Assembly (NCBI GenBank): GCA_964489525.1
Contig: CAZAYY010000008.1
Location: 98,425 to 162,424, forward strand
From: CAZAYY01 sp964489525
GTDB lineage: Bacteria > Chloroflexota > Anaerolineae > Anaerolineales > JABWBV01
Length of the DNA: 64,000 bases
Direction: 5' to 3'
The notes beneath the pieces are model-generated. The model was not told where the DNA came from, made no database searches, and worked only from the letters and a program-made list of their open reading frames with translations. The stretch's first letter is position 1. The number at the start of each line of letters is the position of its first letter. Position numbers and translations under genes: made by a program. Shown here piece by piece: positions 16,201 through 24,257 of this stretch.

Positions 16201-17629
16201 TGCCATTGGCGATGAAGCCGGCAATTTCATCATCTGGGATACCAAAACCGGGTCAGTCTTACACCAGGACAATTACCATACAGCCTCCATCGTTGGAGCT
16301 GCCCTTTCTCCCGATAAAAAATTCCTGGTTTCTTTCGGGGCCGATTACCGGGTGGTCGTGCGCGATGCGCACACATATGAATTAGTTCACACCCTCGAGG
16401 ATCACACAAACCAGGTTTCTCGAGCCATGTTTTCCCCGGACAGCGCAGTTTTAGCCGTGGCCAGCCTCGACCAAACCATTTCTCTTTGGGATACTGGCAC
16501 CTGGCTGATGGTTCAAAAGATGTTCAACCATCGGGACGCAGTCAACGACCTTGTTTTTTTGCCAGGCCAACCGGGCAAGCTGGCCTCTGTCAGTCAGGAC
16601 GCCCGCCTGATGCTTTGGGACCTCGCCCGCAAAGGTGTTAACCAGTACCTCGGTCACGAGGGTGCTGTTAATTTCGTGACCATTTCGCCCGATGGAAGCC
16701 GCCTGCTGAGCGCCAGTTCTGATCGCACTGCCCGGGTTTGGGATGTGGCTACAGCCCGCACGTTGACAGTTTTTTCGGTCCATGAAAATGTCGTTTATCA
16801 AGCGGCTTTCACTGGCGGCGGGCAATATGCCGTCACTTCCAGTTGGGACGAGAAAAACCCCGTAATCCTTTGGAATGTGGAGACAGGCGCGGTGGTGCGC
16901 ACCTACGAAGGCGGTTCTGCCCTGGGCCTGGCGGTGTCCTCAGATGAAACCTTGTTGGCTGCTGGGGGTTGGGAAGGCGATATTTGGATTTGGGAACTGC
17001 AAACCGGCCGTTTGCTGCATCATGTCAAGGGGCATGCCGAACCCGTTATTGGTTTGCAGTTTTTGCCGGGCACAGATACCCTGCTTTCCATCTCTACTGG
17101 CAGTTCGGTTAAATTCTGGAATGCCAGGACCGGGTCCGATTTTCAGACATTATCCAACCCCGACCATAGTTTCAGTCAACTGGCGGTCAGCCCCAACGGC
17201 AAACGGATTGCAGTGGGCAGTTATGACAGGGAAATCTTCCTTTGGGATTTGGATTCTTTGAAACTGGAGGCTGTGCTCACCAAACACGATGGGTATATCG
17301 CATCGCTGAGCTTTTCACAAGATGGCACCCAGCTGCTCAGCACCAGTTCGGATAAAACCGCAGTTTTATGGTCCATTCCAGATGGGGAAATCATCCGCAT
17401 CATTAAGGCGGCTGGCAGCGCGCTTTCGGCCGGTGCTTTGCACCCAACCCAGAATATCATCTTCACCGCCGGAGAAAACCAGGTGATTCAATCCTGGCCA
17501 ATTGACCTGGACCAAACCCAGTCCTTTTTATGCCAGCAGGTATGGCGAGACTTTGAACCCTCCGAACGGGATTATTATCAGATTAAAGCCAATGCACAAC
17601 CTTGTGTGGGCTTGCGCCCTGTTCCATAA
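13205..17629 (+). CDS. SARP/BTAD - STAND NTPase - transmembrane - WD40 giant regulatory protein
   Basis: A 1474-residue multidomain protein. Residues 1-95 resemble an OmpR-like SARP DNA-binding winged helix (LLEIRVLGGLQIRFGSWELE; REILATMFWEEKDQVKAHNN). Residues 100-260 form a BTAD helical domain (ALAHYESYKSYLAEKLGLSP). From about 270 a nucleotide-binding STAND module of the nSTAND1 type begins (SPYKGLLPFTEQDALDFFGR), with Walker A GPSGCGKSS (about 311) and Walker B LLLVVNQFEELYTLC. A coiled linker is followed by one hydrophobic helix (about 767-787), then ASRLALEAE and a long WD40 region (about 840-1450) with repeated RVWDVATA/IWIWELQTG-type blades. STAND proteins act as ATP-driven switches gated by their repeats. 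DNA binding here is inference from the SARP-like fold. GGGAGGA precedes the ATG by about nine bases. Confidence 0.88.
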   Translation: MNPFLLEIRVLGGLQIRFGSWELEKELSRKASALLAYLACSPGFHSREILATMFWEEKDQVKAHNNLRTTLHSIRQYIGDVLIANRQDVSLDQQAASIWVDSVTLLQQVNAARQGWNRDKFPNQEHTQALQNALVLYQGPFFNGVSIRGGQAYDDWLSSQQAQLEIAFYTGVEILSELQVASGQYEQAIETTAHWLRFARSEEKANQQMVRLLALTGNRSRALAHYESYKSYLAEKLGLSPDPVTEKLYEDIRAGQFGAETSREDLTAISPYKGLLPFTEQDALDFFGRADFVANLVENVNRKPIVTVLGPSGCGKSSVVLAGLVPRLRTMPPKGPSGETRRWNFVIFRPGAHPVQSLLRSLIQLLSPEISETRLLFETRQMTENLRQNQVSISMLLAEIGKKIRERSSGRLRPVFEVSNHLLLVVNQFEELYTLCRDPQEVQAFLDLLIQLVRGSAQPGVNLSMVITLRADFMGQALAYRPWSDVLQNSLLVLGNMSTAELQQAIEIPAARHGFRFQPGLVNRIVSDVGDTPGALPLVQFAMTLLWENRTGDLLTHSAYDAIGGVQGALARYADEVYDHLSPGEKSRFPRIVNQMVSVGEGTEDNRRKAPRHELGEDNWAVVQKLADARLVVTGLENGEVEVAELAHEALIRSWEKVQTLLSTDRSFRIWREELRYAVRYWRQHDYDPNELYRGARLGTALEWMAARPGQLNALQENFLIQSKNKWEKEEGERMQAAEQALQNAREVAETQKNLAQTQVKYKRAWRLSTILSAFFVILLAFLWQNASQNNRLAEASRLALEAEIAFRTFGDPELIALLALEAKNTYPKDDLAGTPIEAALDSATLFIYPSEVYSFSMGLISLDVSPVDAQFAVGTVAGDVWLLDTNSQERFRLDMQNPEGALWYLQFSADGQHLLAAGTQFLRIWNIQAARPVLSLDLVEDSFSNVQFSPEGYLFYCQQPGCVLHDWLNDQPVLGFQSPEFIQAFSKFWVQWLDFGTLAIGDEAGNFIIWDTKTGSVLHQDNYHTASIVGAALSPDKKFLVSFGADYRVVVRDAHTYELVHTLEDHTNQVSRAMFSPDSAVLAVASLDQTISLWDTGTWLMVQKMFNHRDAVNDLVFLPGQPGKLASVSQDARLMLWDLARKGVNQYLGHEGAVNFVTISPDGSRLLSASSDRTARVWDVATARTLTVFSVHENVVYQAAFTGGGQYAVTSSWDEKNPVILWNVETGAVVRTYEGGSALGLAVSSDETLLAAGGWEGDIWIWELQTGRLLHHVKGHAEPVIGLQFLPGTDTLLSISTGSSVKFWNARTGSDFQTLSNPDHSFSQLAVSPNGKRIAVGSYDREIFLWDLDSLKLEAVLTKHDGYIASLSFSQDGTQLLSTSSDKTAVLWSIPDGEIIRIIKAAGSALSAGALHPTQNIIFTAGENQVIQSWPIDLDQTQSFLCQQVWRDFEPSERDYYQIKANAQPCVGLRPVP

Positions 17630-17668
17630 GGGTGATGAAGCCCCACCCGTAGGGCAGGAGTTTGCCCC

Positions 17669-18931
17669 TTAGCCAGGCAGCCCGGGGGCAGATGATTCCG
17701 GGCTGCGGGTTATGGCAATCAGGCTGATATCGTCGTATTGTTGGGAAGGTGGCTGGAAATTTTGCACAGTGTGGGTAATTTCCTGGCACAACCGGGGCGC
17801 TGGCTGGCCTGCCTGCTGCTGAAGCACTTCCCAAACCCGCTCTACGCCAAAGAACTCCCCTTTGGGAGACATTGCATCGGTCAGGCCATCCGAATACAAC
17901 AAGATGCCACCCCCAACGGGCAAGGTTAAAACCTGGGTATCCAGCTGCATTTCGGAAAACATGCACAGCGGCTGGCCTGTGCTGCGGGGTACAGGCAGCG
18001 GCTGGCCCTGGTGGTCGAAAAACAGCGGCAGTTCGTGCCCGGCCCGGGCGTAAGAAAAGGTTTGTTCCAAACGGTCCAAAACCCCATAAAGCATGGTCAC
18101 AAACATTGGGCTGTCGCTAATTTCCATGAGGATATGGTTTACCTGGTGCAAAACTTCCCAGGGTTGGCGGCTGTGAACCGCTTCAGCCCGCACCAGGCTG
18201 CGGGTAAGTGCCATAAAAATCGCAGAGGGGATGCCTTTGTCGGATACATCGCCAATCATCACCCCCACCCGGTTTTCATCGAGCGGTACAAAGTCGTATA
18301 AATCCCCCCCCACGGCCCGGGCGGAAGAGAGCACACTGCCAAAAGAAAACCCGGCTAATTCCGGAACACTGCGCGGCAAAATTCCCTGTTGAATTTCTTT
18401 GGCCAGCTGCAGTTCGCGTTCGAGTTTTTCTTTTTCAATTAACTGGGCTTGTGCACTGCGCAATTCTTCGTAGGCTTTTTGAAGCTCCAGGTTTTTTTGC
18501 TGCAAGTCGCGAATGGCTGCATTGTTGGTTTCCCGCAAGCGAATGTTGAGTTCACGGGTAATTTCATACACCAGGGTAGGGTGGCGTTCCAGCAGGGCGC
18601 GCAGGTCGTTATCTGTGATTTCGAGCAGGTGGCAGTCTCCCAGCGCCCGAACACTGGCAGCCCGTCGCCCGCCCATCCCGAAAATGCCAATCTCCCCAAC
18701 AAACGTGCCTTCAGAAAGGATGGCAATCACTCTGTGTTCAGGTGTGTTTGCAGCCTTGATAATTTCCACCTTGCCGCTTAATAAAATATAGAAACTTGCA
18801 CCGATTTCATCTTCATAAAATAAATACTGCCCGTTGGGCAGGGTCACCGGGCGAAGCAGCGGCTCAAGCTGGCTCAGCTCATCGCGATTCAGCCTGGAAA
18901 ATAAGGGCAGTTGGGCAAGGCGGTTTAACAT
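17669..18931 (-). CDS. Cyclic nucleotide-binding, SpoIIE-type PP2C serine phosphatase
   Basis: A 420-residue regulator. Residues 1-130 are a cNMP-binding (CAP-like) domain with FVGEIGIFG and the phosphate-cassette-like GGRRAASVRA. A coiled coil (about 135-185) leads into a PP2C/SpoIIE phosphatase domain (about 190-410). Metal-binding motifs are intact: AVGGDLYDF, MIGDVSDKGIPSAIFMA, LYSDGLTDA and YDDISLIAI. Such enzymes typically dephosphorylate anti-anti-sigma factors in partner-switching pathways, but no STAS or anti-sigma gene is present, so the target is unknown. The start ATG follows GAGGT at short spacing. A minus-strand extended -10, TGGTATAAA, lies upstream at plus 18978-18986. It converges on the SARP/STAND gene with a 39-base gap. 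Confidence 0.9.
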   Translation of the reverse strand: MLNRLAQLPLFSRLNRDELSQLEPLLRPVTLPNGQYLFYEDEIGASFYILLSGKVEIIKAANTPEHRVIAILSEGTFVGEIGIFGMGGRRAASVRALGDCHLLEITDNDLRALLERHPTLVYEITRELNIRLRETNNAAIRDLQQKNLELQKAYEELRSAQAQLIEKEKLERELQLAKEIQQGILPRSVPELAGFSFGSVLSSARAVGGDLYDFVPLDENRVGVMIGDVSDKGIPSAIFMALTRSLVRAEAVHSRQPWEVLHQVNHILMEISDSPMFVTMLYGVLDRLEQTFSYARAGHELPLFFDHQGQPLPVPRSTGQPLCMFSEMQLDTQVLTLPVGGGILLYSDGLTDAMSPKGEFFGVERVWEVLQQQAGQPAPRLCQEITHTVQNFQPPSQQYDDISLIAITRSPESSAPGLPG

Positions 18932-19012
18932 ACGACCTCATAACTATAACCGAACTCGTGGGTTTCGTAAAGCGAGATTTATACCATTCTCCTGTATAAT
19001 CTGAACAGAAAA

Positions 19013-19094
19013 GGTAACTGCTCGACCCCACCCCCCAGCCCTCGCCCCAAAGCCTGGGGCGGGGGAGATAATGGGCGGATGGGTGGCAGTTACC
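19013..19094. repeat. 82-bp palindromic element with 9-bp terminal inverted repeats
   Basis: GGTAACTGC (19013-19021) and GCAGTTACC (19086-19094) are exact inverted ends. Inside is a hairpin with arms CGCCCCA (19043-19049) and TGGGGCG (19055-19061). It sits in the divergent gap between the PP2C phosphatase and the methyltransferase genes. Related sequence is found at 4287-4330, 10761-10809, 38454-38486 and 42893-42960. Confidence 0.65.
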
Positions 19095-19113
19095 AGAAAA
19101 GAGACCATAGTCC

Positions 19114-20331
19114 ATGGAACTTCTCGATTTTTTTCACCTTCTTACCCAACCTGGCCAGGCTGCTCTGGCAGACGCTGCCAACCTTTCGCCGGTTGAGGCG
19201 AATTTTCTGGCTGATTTCACCACGCTCAGTAAAAAACACCCGGCAGCCCTGGCCCGGGCGGCTTTAGAAACCGCAATTTTACGGCGAGAGGCGGTAGATA
19301 AGTTCCCCCTGGCCGAGAAAATGTACTTTAGCCGCCAGGCTTTAGAACAGGCATCAGCCCATCCGGTGGCAGCATACCGCTGCCAGCGCTTCCAGGGGTT
19401 TGAAACCCTGGTGGACCTGGGCTGCTCGATTGGCAGCGACACCCTGCACCTTGCCGGGCATGCCCCAACCCTGGGTTTGGATCTCGACCCCCTGCGCTTG
19501 CAAATGGCTCAGGCCAATCTGCGGGCTGCCGGGCTTGCCGAAAAGGCAAGTTTTCTCCAGGCCGACCTGCGGCAGCCCTTACCCCTGGCGCTCCCAGCCC
19601 AGGCGGCCTTGTTTTGTGACCCTGCCCGTCGGGAAAATGGCCGCCGGATTTTTTCGGTGTTTGCCTACCACCCGCCCCTGGATGTGCTGCTCCGCGGGCT
19701 GCCGCGCTGCCCGGCTCTGGGGGTGAAAATTTCGCCCGGCGTCCACCTGGAAGAGATTGCAAACCTGGAGGTGGAGGTGGAATTCATTTCCTGGCAGGGC
19801 GAATTGAAAGAAGCCGTTCTCTGGTTTGGCCCATTGCGCAGCGCCACCCGGCGCGCAACCCTGCTGCCAGGTGAGCATACATTAGCCAGCAGCCAGCCCG
19901 AACCGCCAGCTCAATGCCTTCCTCCCCAAACATACCTCTACGAACCCGACCCGGCTGTGCTGCGGGCGGGCTTGGTGGGGCTGTTGGCCCGTCAGCTCGG
20001 CGCTGCCCAATTGGACCCTCAAATTGCCTTCCTCACCAGTGCTTCAAGGCTGTTCAGCCCCTTTGTACGCACCTGGCAAATTGAAGAATGGCTGCCCTTT
20101 AACCTGAAACAACTGCGGGCTTTGCTGCGCAGCCGCAATGTGGGCCGGGTGGTGGTTAAGAAACGTGGTTCTCCAATTCAACCAGAGGCGCTCATTCAAT
20201 CTTTGCGTTTACAGGGAGATTCCGAGAAAACCCTTGTCCTCACCCAGGTGTCAGGCAAACCGGTTGTGTTGGTTTGCAGCCCTGGCCCGCTGCCGCCTGG
20301 CCAGGCTACGGTTCCTGGGGTGGAATCGTGA
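19114..20331 (+). CDS. Class I SAM-dependent methyltransferase with THUMP-like C-terminal domain
   Basis: A 405-residue protein. An N-terminal helical region (about 1-95) contains KMYFSRQALEQASAHPVAAY. The Rossmann methyltransferase core follows with SAM motif I VDLGCSIGSDTLHLAG (about 100-115), motif II GLDLDPLRLQMAQANLRAAG and the motif IV-like DPARRENGRRIF. The last 90 residues (YLYEPDPAVLRAGLVGLLAR ... RNVGRVVVKKRG) match the THUMP-like domain that accompanies this family. The family is probably nucleic-acid-directed, with an undefined target. The ribosome-binding site before the ATG is weak. The 3' end overlaps the convergent histidine kinase gene by 26 bases. Confidence 0.87.
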   Translation: MELLDFFHLLTQPGQAALADAANLSPVEANFLADFTTLSKKHPAALARAALETAILRREAVDKFPLAEKMYFSRQALEQASAHPVAAYRCQRFQGFETLVDLGCSIGSDTLHLAGHAPTLGLDLDPLRLQMAQANLRAAGLAEKASFLQADLRQPLPLALPAQAALFCDPARRENGRRIFSVFAYHPPLDVLLRGLPRCPALGVKISPGVHLEEIANLEVEVEFISWQGELKEAVLWFGPLRSATRRATLLPGEHTLASSQPEPPAQCLPPQTYLYEPDPAVLRAGLVGLLARQLGAAQLDPQIAFLTSASRLFSPFVRTWQIEEWLPFNLKQLRALLRSRNVGRVVVKKRGSPIQPEALIQSLRLQGDSEKTLVLTQVSGKPVVLVCSPGPLPPGQATVPGVES

Positions 20332-23068
20332 AATAGAACACAGCCCCCTGGTCCACAACGGCATCAAACCATACGAGCCCACCATGCCGGTGAATGAGCC
20401 GTTGGACCGTGGCCAAGCCCACACCCGTTCCAGGGAACTCCTCTTCACTGTGCAGGCGCTGGAACACACCAAACAGCTTGCCTGCATAGGCCATATCAAA
20501 ACCAGCGCCGTTATCGCGCACAAAATAGCTGGTTCCGTGTTCCGTATCAGCAGCGCCCACCTGGATTTCTGGCTGTCCTTTATGGGCCGAAAACTTGATG
20601 GCGTTGCCCAGCAAGTTTTGAAACACCAGTTTGAGCAGCATCGGGTCTGCCTCGCAGGGCGGTAAGGGGTCAATTTGGAGTTTTACCGACCGGTTTTTTA
20701 AATCCTGTTCAAAATCGGCCAGGACTTCCATCACCAGGGCTGTTGGGTCGAGTTGTTGGCGGGCAATGGGCCGCCGGCCCAACCGTGAGTAGGTAAGCAA
20801 ATCATCAATCAAGGTGCTCATCCGCACAGCGTTATCCGCCACCATCTGCTGAAAACGCCGGGCCTCCGGCGGCAGCTGTTCGCTGTATTCTTCCATCAGA
20901 ATGTGGGAAAAGCCATTGATAGCCCGTAAGGGCGCCCGCAAATCGTGCGAAACCGAGTAAGCAAAGGCTTCTAACTCTTTATTGGCCGCTTCAAGTTGGG
21001 TTGTTCGCTCCCGGACGCGCTGCTCCAGTTCGGCTGCGTATTGGGTGACCTCGGCATGCAAACGGGCGTTTTCCAGGGCAATACCCACCTGGTTGGCAAA
21101 AGCTGCGGCCAGCCTGGCGTGTTCAGGCGTAAAGCGCCCAACTTCCAGGCTGTCCAGGGTAACCAATCCAATTAATTTTTGATGCAAAATCAGCGGGATA
21201 CCCATCCAGCCGTGAATTCCGTTTTTTTCTTTATCGCGAAAGGCAGGGAAATTGACCTGGACGTCGTCTATAATGGCAGGCTGCAGCGTTTGGGTGATGA
21301 GCGCAGATACAGTGCCTTCCTGGATTGGAAAGCGCTTGCCAATTTTGGCTTCCATCCCTTCGGGGAAACCCCGGCCCCCCACAATTTCCATTATCCCTTC
21401 GCGCAGCAGTTGAACTGACCCGCTGTCGTAGGGAACCACCACCGCCAGCTGTTCCAGGATGTGGTCAATCGTTTCCTGTAAATTCAAACTGGAGGTGACC
21501 GCCTGGCTGATGCTGCGCAGGGTTTCTGCTTCAACCGCCCGCTGTTCAGCGGCTTTAAAGAGCTGCGCATTCTTGATGGACGTCGCAACCTGGTCGGCCA
21601 TCACCTGTAAAACCGCCATGTCATCAGGGCTAAACCCTTCTTCAGAACGGCTCTGCACCGTCAGCGCGCCAATCACCTGCCCCCGCACCGCCAGCGGCAA
21701 GGCCAGTTCCGAGCGGGTTTCGGGCAGCAGCGGGTTTTTGAAGTGGATGGTCTCTTCGCCAACATTGGTGGTGCTGCGGGCCTGGTTGTTGGCGATGGCC
21801 CAACCGATCATCGATTGCCCGCCCACCGGCAGTTGATGTTCCTGCAGCACCATGACCTGCCCGGCCTCGCCAGACCCGGCGCGTAATACGGCATTTTCTC
21901 CATGATCATTCACCAAAAACAAGCCAACGTAATAATACCCAAACCGTTCATGGATTAAATTGCAGACCTGCCAGAGCAGCGGCTCTGGATCGAGATAGTC
22001 TGCAGCGGTCTTCGATACTTCAAACGCGGTTTGGATCTGGTTGCTGCGATGATGCAGGCCTTGAAGCAGGCGCTCGCGTTCCGCTTCCTCTCTTTTCCGT
22101 TCGGAGATATCCCGCACAATGCTTTGAATGTGCTTGGGAATGCCATTTTGGTCTTGAACCACGGTGACATTCACCTCTCCCACGAATTTGCTGCCATCGT
22201 AGCGAATGAAGGTGCGTTCATAAATAGGGATTTGTTTCCCACTGATAATTTCCGCCAACCGGATGGGCAGCTGGTTGGTTTCTGCCGGGGCAATGTTTTT
22301 CACCGCCGAAGTGCCAATAAAATCCTCTTTGGAAGGATACCCAAACATGAGGGCTGCCTTCTGGTTGGCGCGGATAATCTGGCCTTTTAAATCAATAAAG
22401 AAAACTGCGTCATTGGTTTGCTCAAACAGCGCCCGGTAGCGCTCTTCGCTTTCTTGCCATTGGTGCTGCGCCTGCTCTCTTTCGGCAATCTCACGCCGGT
22501 AACCGGTCACAGCTTCCCTCAGCCCCAGGGTTGCCAGGTAAAGCAGCCCCCAAATACCCAGCAAATAGGCAAAAAGGGTAAACCACGCCTGGTTTGCATC
22601 CAACACAAGGATGGGCGGGGGCATCATGCCAGCCAGGTTCAATACAGCCATCAAAAAACTAAACACCCCGCTTAAAATCGTGAACCCTAAGGCAGCCTGG
22701 TGCCCCACCAAAAAGCCTGCCAAAACAATCACAACCGCAACCCCCGTGAAAATTGGCGAGGAAACTCCCCCGGTCAGCAGCGAACTGGACGCAATGAGCA
22801 GCCACGAACTGCCCAACAAAAGCCAGCTCACGCTGCGAACCTTGCCCTGCCTGAGCCAAAAAAGTGCCAGCAGCAAGAAAGGGATAAAAGCAACCTGGAT
22901 GATCACCAGCGCACTGGCTGGGGTGCGCAGCCAGGTAAGCAGCCCAAAACCCACCTGGGCAGCCAGAGCGCCCCAGCAAATCACCCACATCAAACGCGCC
23001 GTTCGGGCATCATCCAGGTCAATGATGGGTGAAACGCCGTGTTTTCGCAGCCATTCCGAAAAGCCCAA
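20306..23068 (-). CDS. Membrane histidine kinase with PAS and two GAF domains
   Basis: A 920-residue sensor kinase. About six N-terminal transmembrane helices (28-190) are followed by a PAS domain (about 205-325, ending in IQSIVRDISERKREE), two GAF domains (about 345-500 and 510-680), a short coiled coil, a HisKA domain and a HATPase. The phospho-acceptor His708 lies in SVSHDLRAPLRAI. The ATPase has the N box FQNLLGNAIKFSAHKG, G1 DNGAGFDMAYAGK and G2 GTGVGLATVQRLIHRHGG, a pattern like phytochrome-type kinases. There is no attached receiver, so it needs a separate response regulator; the one at 10869-11525 is a candidate but unlinked. The start is TTG at 23068, with AGAGG about seven bases upstream. 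It lies 91 bases downstream of the phosphoribosyltransferase gene on the same strand. Confidence 0.9.
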   Translation of the reverse strand: MGFSEWLRKHGVSPIIDLDDARTARLMWVICWGALAAQVGFGLLTWLRTPASALVIIQVAFIPFLLLALFWLRQGKVRSVSWLLLGSSWLLIASSSLLTGGVSSPIFTGVAVVIVLAGFLVGHQAALGFTILSGVFSFLMAVLNLAGMMPPPILVLDANQAWFTLFAYLLGIWGLLYLATLGLREAVTGYRREIAEREQAQHQWQESEERYRALFEQTNDAVFFIDLKGQIIRANQKAALMFGYPSKEDFIGTSAVKNIAPAETNQLPIRLAEIISGKQIPIYERTFIRYDGSKFVGEVNVTVVQDQNGIPKHIQSIVRDISERKREEAERERLLQGLHHRSNQIQTAFEVSKTAADYLDPEPLLWQVCNLIHERFGYYYVGLFLVNDHGENAVLRAGSGEAGQVMVLQEHQLPVGGQSMIGWAIANNQARSTTNVGEETIHFKNPLLPETRSELALPLAVRGQVIGALTVQSRSEEGFSPDDMAVLQVMADQVATSIKNAQLFKAAEQRAVEAETLRSISQAVTSSLNLQETIDHILEQLAVVVPYDSGSVQLLREGIMEIVGGRGFPEGMEAKIGKRFPIQEGTVSALITQTLQPAIIDDVQVNFPAFRDKEKNGIHGWMGIPLILHQKLIGLVTLDSLEVGRFTPEHARLAAAFANQVGIALENARLHAEVTQYAAELEQRVRERTTQLEAANKELEAFAYSVSHDLRAPLRAINGFSHILMEEYSEQLPPEARRFQQMVADNAVRMSTLIDDLLTYSRLGRRPIARQQLDPTALVMEVLADFEQDLKNRSVKLQIDPLPPCEADPMLLKLVFQNLLGNAIKFSAHKGQPEIQVGAADTEHGTSYFVRDNGAGFDMAYAGKLFGVFQRLHSEEEFPGTGVGLATVQRLIHRHGGLVWFDAVVDQGAVFYFTIPPQEP

Positions 23069-23159
23069 TGGTGGAACCTCTCATTTTCAACCCGGCCTGC
23101 AGCCAACCGGGTGAGGTTTCCAGGCCGCCTGCCAAAGCGCCTGGTGAATAGTGAAACTG

Positions 23160-23714
23160 CTAACGCAAGAAAACAGGCAGGTGCCCCAGGGCCACAATGT
23201 GACCCCATTTTTCAGGGTCGCCTTCTGTGAAAATGGCGGCCTCAACCGTCACTTCTCCGCCGGCCTTCTCCACAACCAGGCGCATCCCATTGTGGGTAGA
23301 CCCGGTGCTGATCACATCGTCTAGCAGTGCAACCCGTTTGCCCTTTACCAACCCCTGGTCTTTTTCGTCCAGGTAGAGCATTTGCGGTGCACCAGTGGTG
23401 ATGGACAGCGTTTCAGCAGAAAGCGCAACACCCATATAAGGTTTATAGGTCTTTCGCAGCACGATATAGGGCTTTCCGGTTTCAACCGCAAGTTGGTGGA
23501 TCAGCGGAATGCTCTTGGCCTCGGCGGTCACCAATACATCATACGAATCGGCGTCCAATTTTGCAGCCAGTTCCCTGGCGGCAGCCACCACAAAGGGCAC
23601 ATCGCCCAGGATGTTAAGCACCGCAATTTGTACACCGGGCGCAACCTCGAACAGCGGCAGGTTGCGTTCTACCCCCGAAATGTTTACCGTGTAAGTAGGG
23701 CGTTCTTTGGTCAT
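23160..23714 (-). CDS. Phosphoribosyltransferase (adenine/xanthine type)
   Basis: A 184-residue type I phosphoribosyltransferase that would join a purine base (or orotate-like base) to PRPP. The PRPP-binding loop LLDDVISTGST is intact, and the upstream segment YDVLVTAEAKSIPLIHQLAV resembles the region used by adenine and xanthine phosphoribosyltransferases. KPYIVLRKTYKPYMG lies between them. The substrate base is not fixed by visible motifs. I chose the ATG at 23714 because GAGGAG lies six bases upstream; the in-frame start at 23798 has no such site. Confidence 0.85.
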   Translation of the reverse strand: MTKERPTYTVNISGVERNLPLFEVAPGVQIAVLNILGDVPFVVAAARELAAKLDADSYDVLVTAEAKSIPLIHQLAVETGKPYIVLRKTYKPYMGVALSAETLSITTGAPQMLYLDEKDQGLVKGKRVALLDDVISTGSTHNGMRLVVEKAGGEVTVEAAIFTEGDPEKWGHIVALGHLPVFLR

Positions 23715-23859
23715 ACCATTCTCCTCGAGTGGGTGGTTGTAAAAATCCAAATGCTGCCAGCGATCAAGGTTTTTTGAAGCTATCAGCGTGGGCGGCAATT
23801 GCAGACAGCGAAATTATAACGTAGGTAATCCGAAAACTTTCCTGCAATTTTGAAATCAA

Positions 23860-24060
23860 TTCCCCCTTCCCGCCGGGATGGGCCTGGTGTGGCGTCTCTT
23901 TGCATCAGGGTAGCACACGATTGAAGTCGCGATGACAGGGGGCCAAGGGGTAGGCCGGGACCTGGATTATCCGTCATCCTCAGCCTGTTTTGCCCGGAGG
24001 AGGAGATTGCTTCGCCCCTGCGGGGCTCGCAAAGACATGTCGGGGGGGGACATCTCAAAG
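23860..24060. repeat. Intergenic repeat-like region with a GATTGCTTCG palindrome
   Basis: The divergent gap between the phosphoribosyltransferase and thiolase genes (about 540 bases) has no gene. Near 24002-24036, GAGATTGCTTCGCCCC, GGGGCTCGC and AAAGACA form an interrupted palindrome of the kind dispersed through many bacterial genomes. Another imperfect copy-like stretch (TCGCGATGACAGGG) begins at 23927. The ends are not defined. Confidence 0.45.
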
Positions 24061-24144
24061 TTGTTTCTGGTGCGGTTGAAATGGAGAAGCGAATATCCTG
24101 ACAAATTTTGCGGAGGGTGAAACACCCATAGGCCGGGTTGAGTT

Positions 24145-24153
24145 TGCTATAAT
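24145..24153 (+). promoter_or_regulatory. Extended -10 promoter of the thiolase gene
   Basis: TGCTATAAT is a perfect extended -10 (TGnTATAAT). No good -35 is visible. Transcription would start near 24160, giving a leader of about 100 bases. Confidence 0.5.
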
Positions 24154-24165
24154 AAATGTACGCTG

Positions 24166-24208
24166 CCCATCGTACCCCCAATGAGTCCGTTGCTGACGGT
24201 TGGATGGG
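24166..24208 (+). other. Possible structured leader of the thiolase mRNA
   Basis: CCCATC (24166-24171) can pair with GATGGG (24203-24208), enclosing the hairpin CCGT-TGCTG-ACGG (24187-24199). It matches no riboswitch class I recognise. GGATGGGTGG also occurs at the ends of the GTAACTG repeat family, so a decayed repeat is an equal possibility. Confidence 0.3.
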
Positions 24209-24257
24209 TGGGGAACCACTGGTGCAACACAAGGATCAATTTTCAGGAGGAGCCGCC

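Noticed and set aside
17652..17667. Hairpin between the SARP/STAND and PP2C genes as a terminator
   Set aside because: The stem is only five bases (GGGCA/TGCCC) and no T-run follows.
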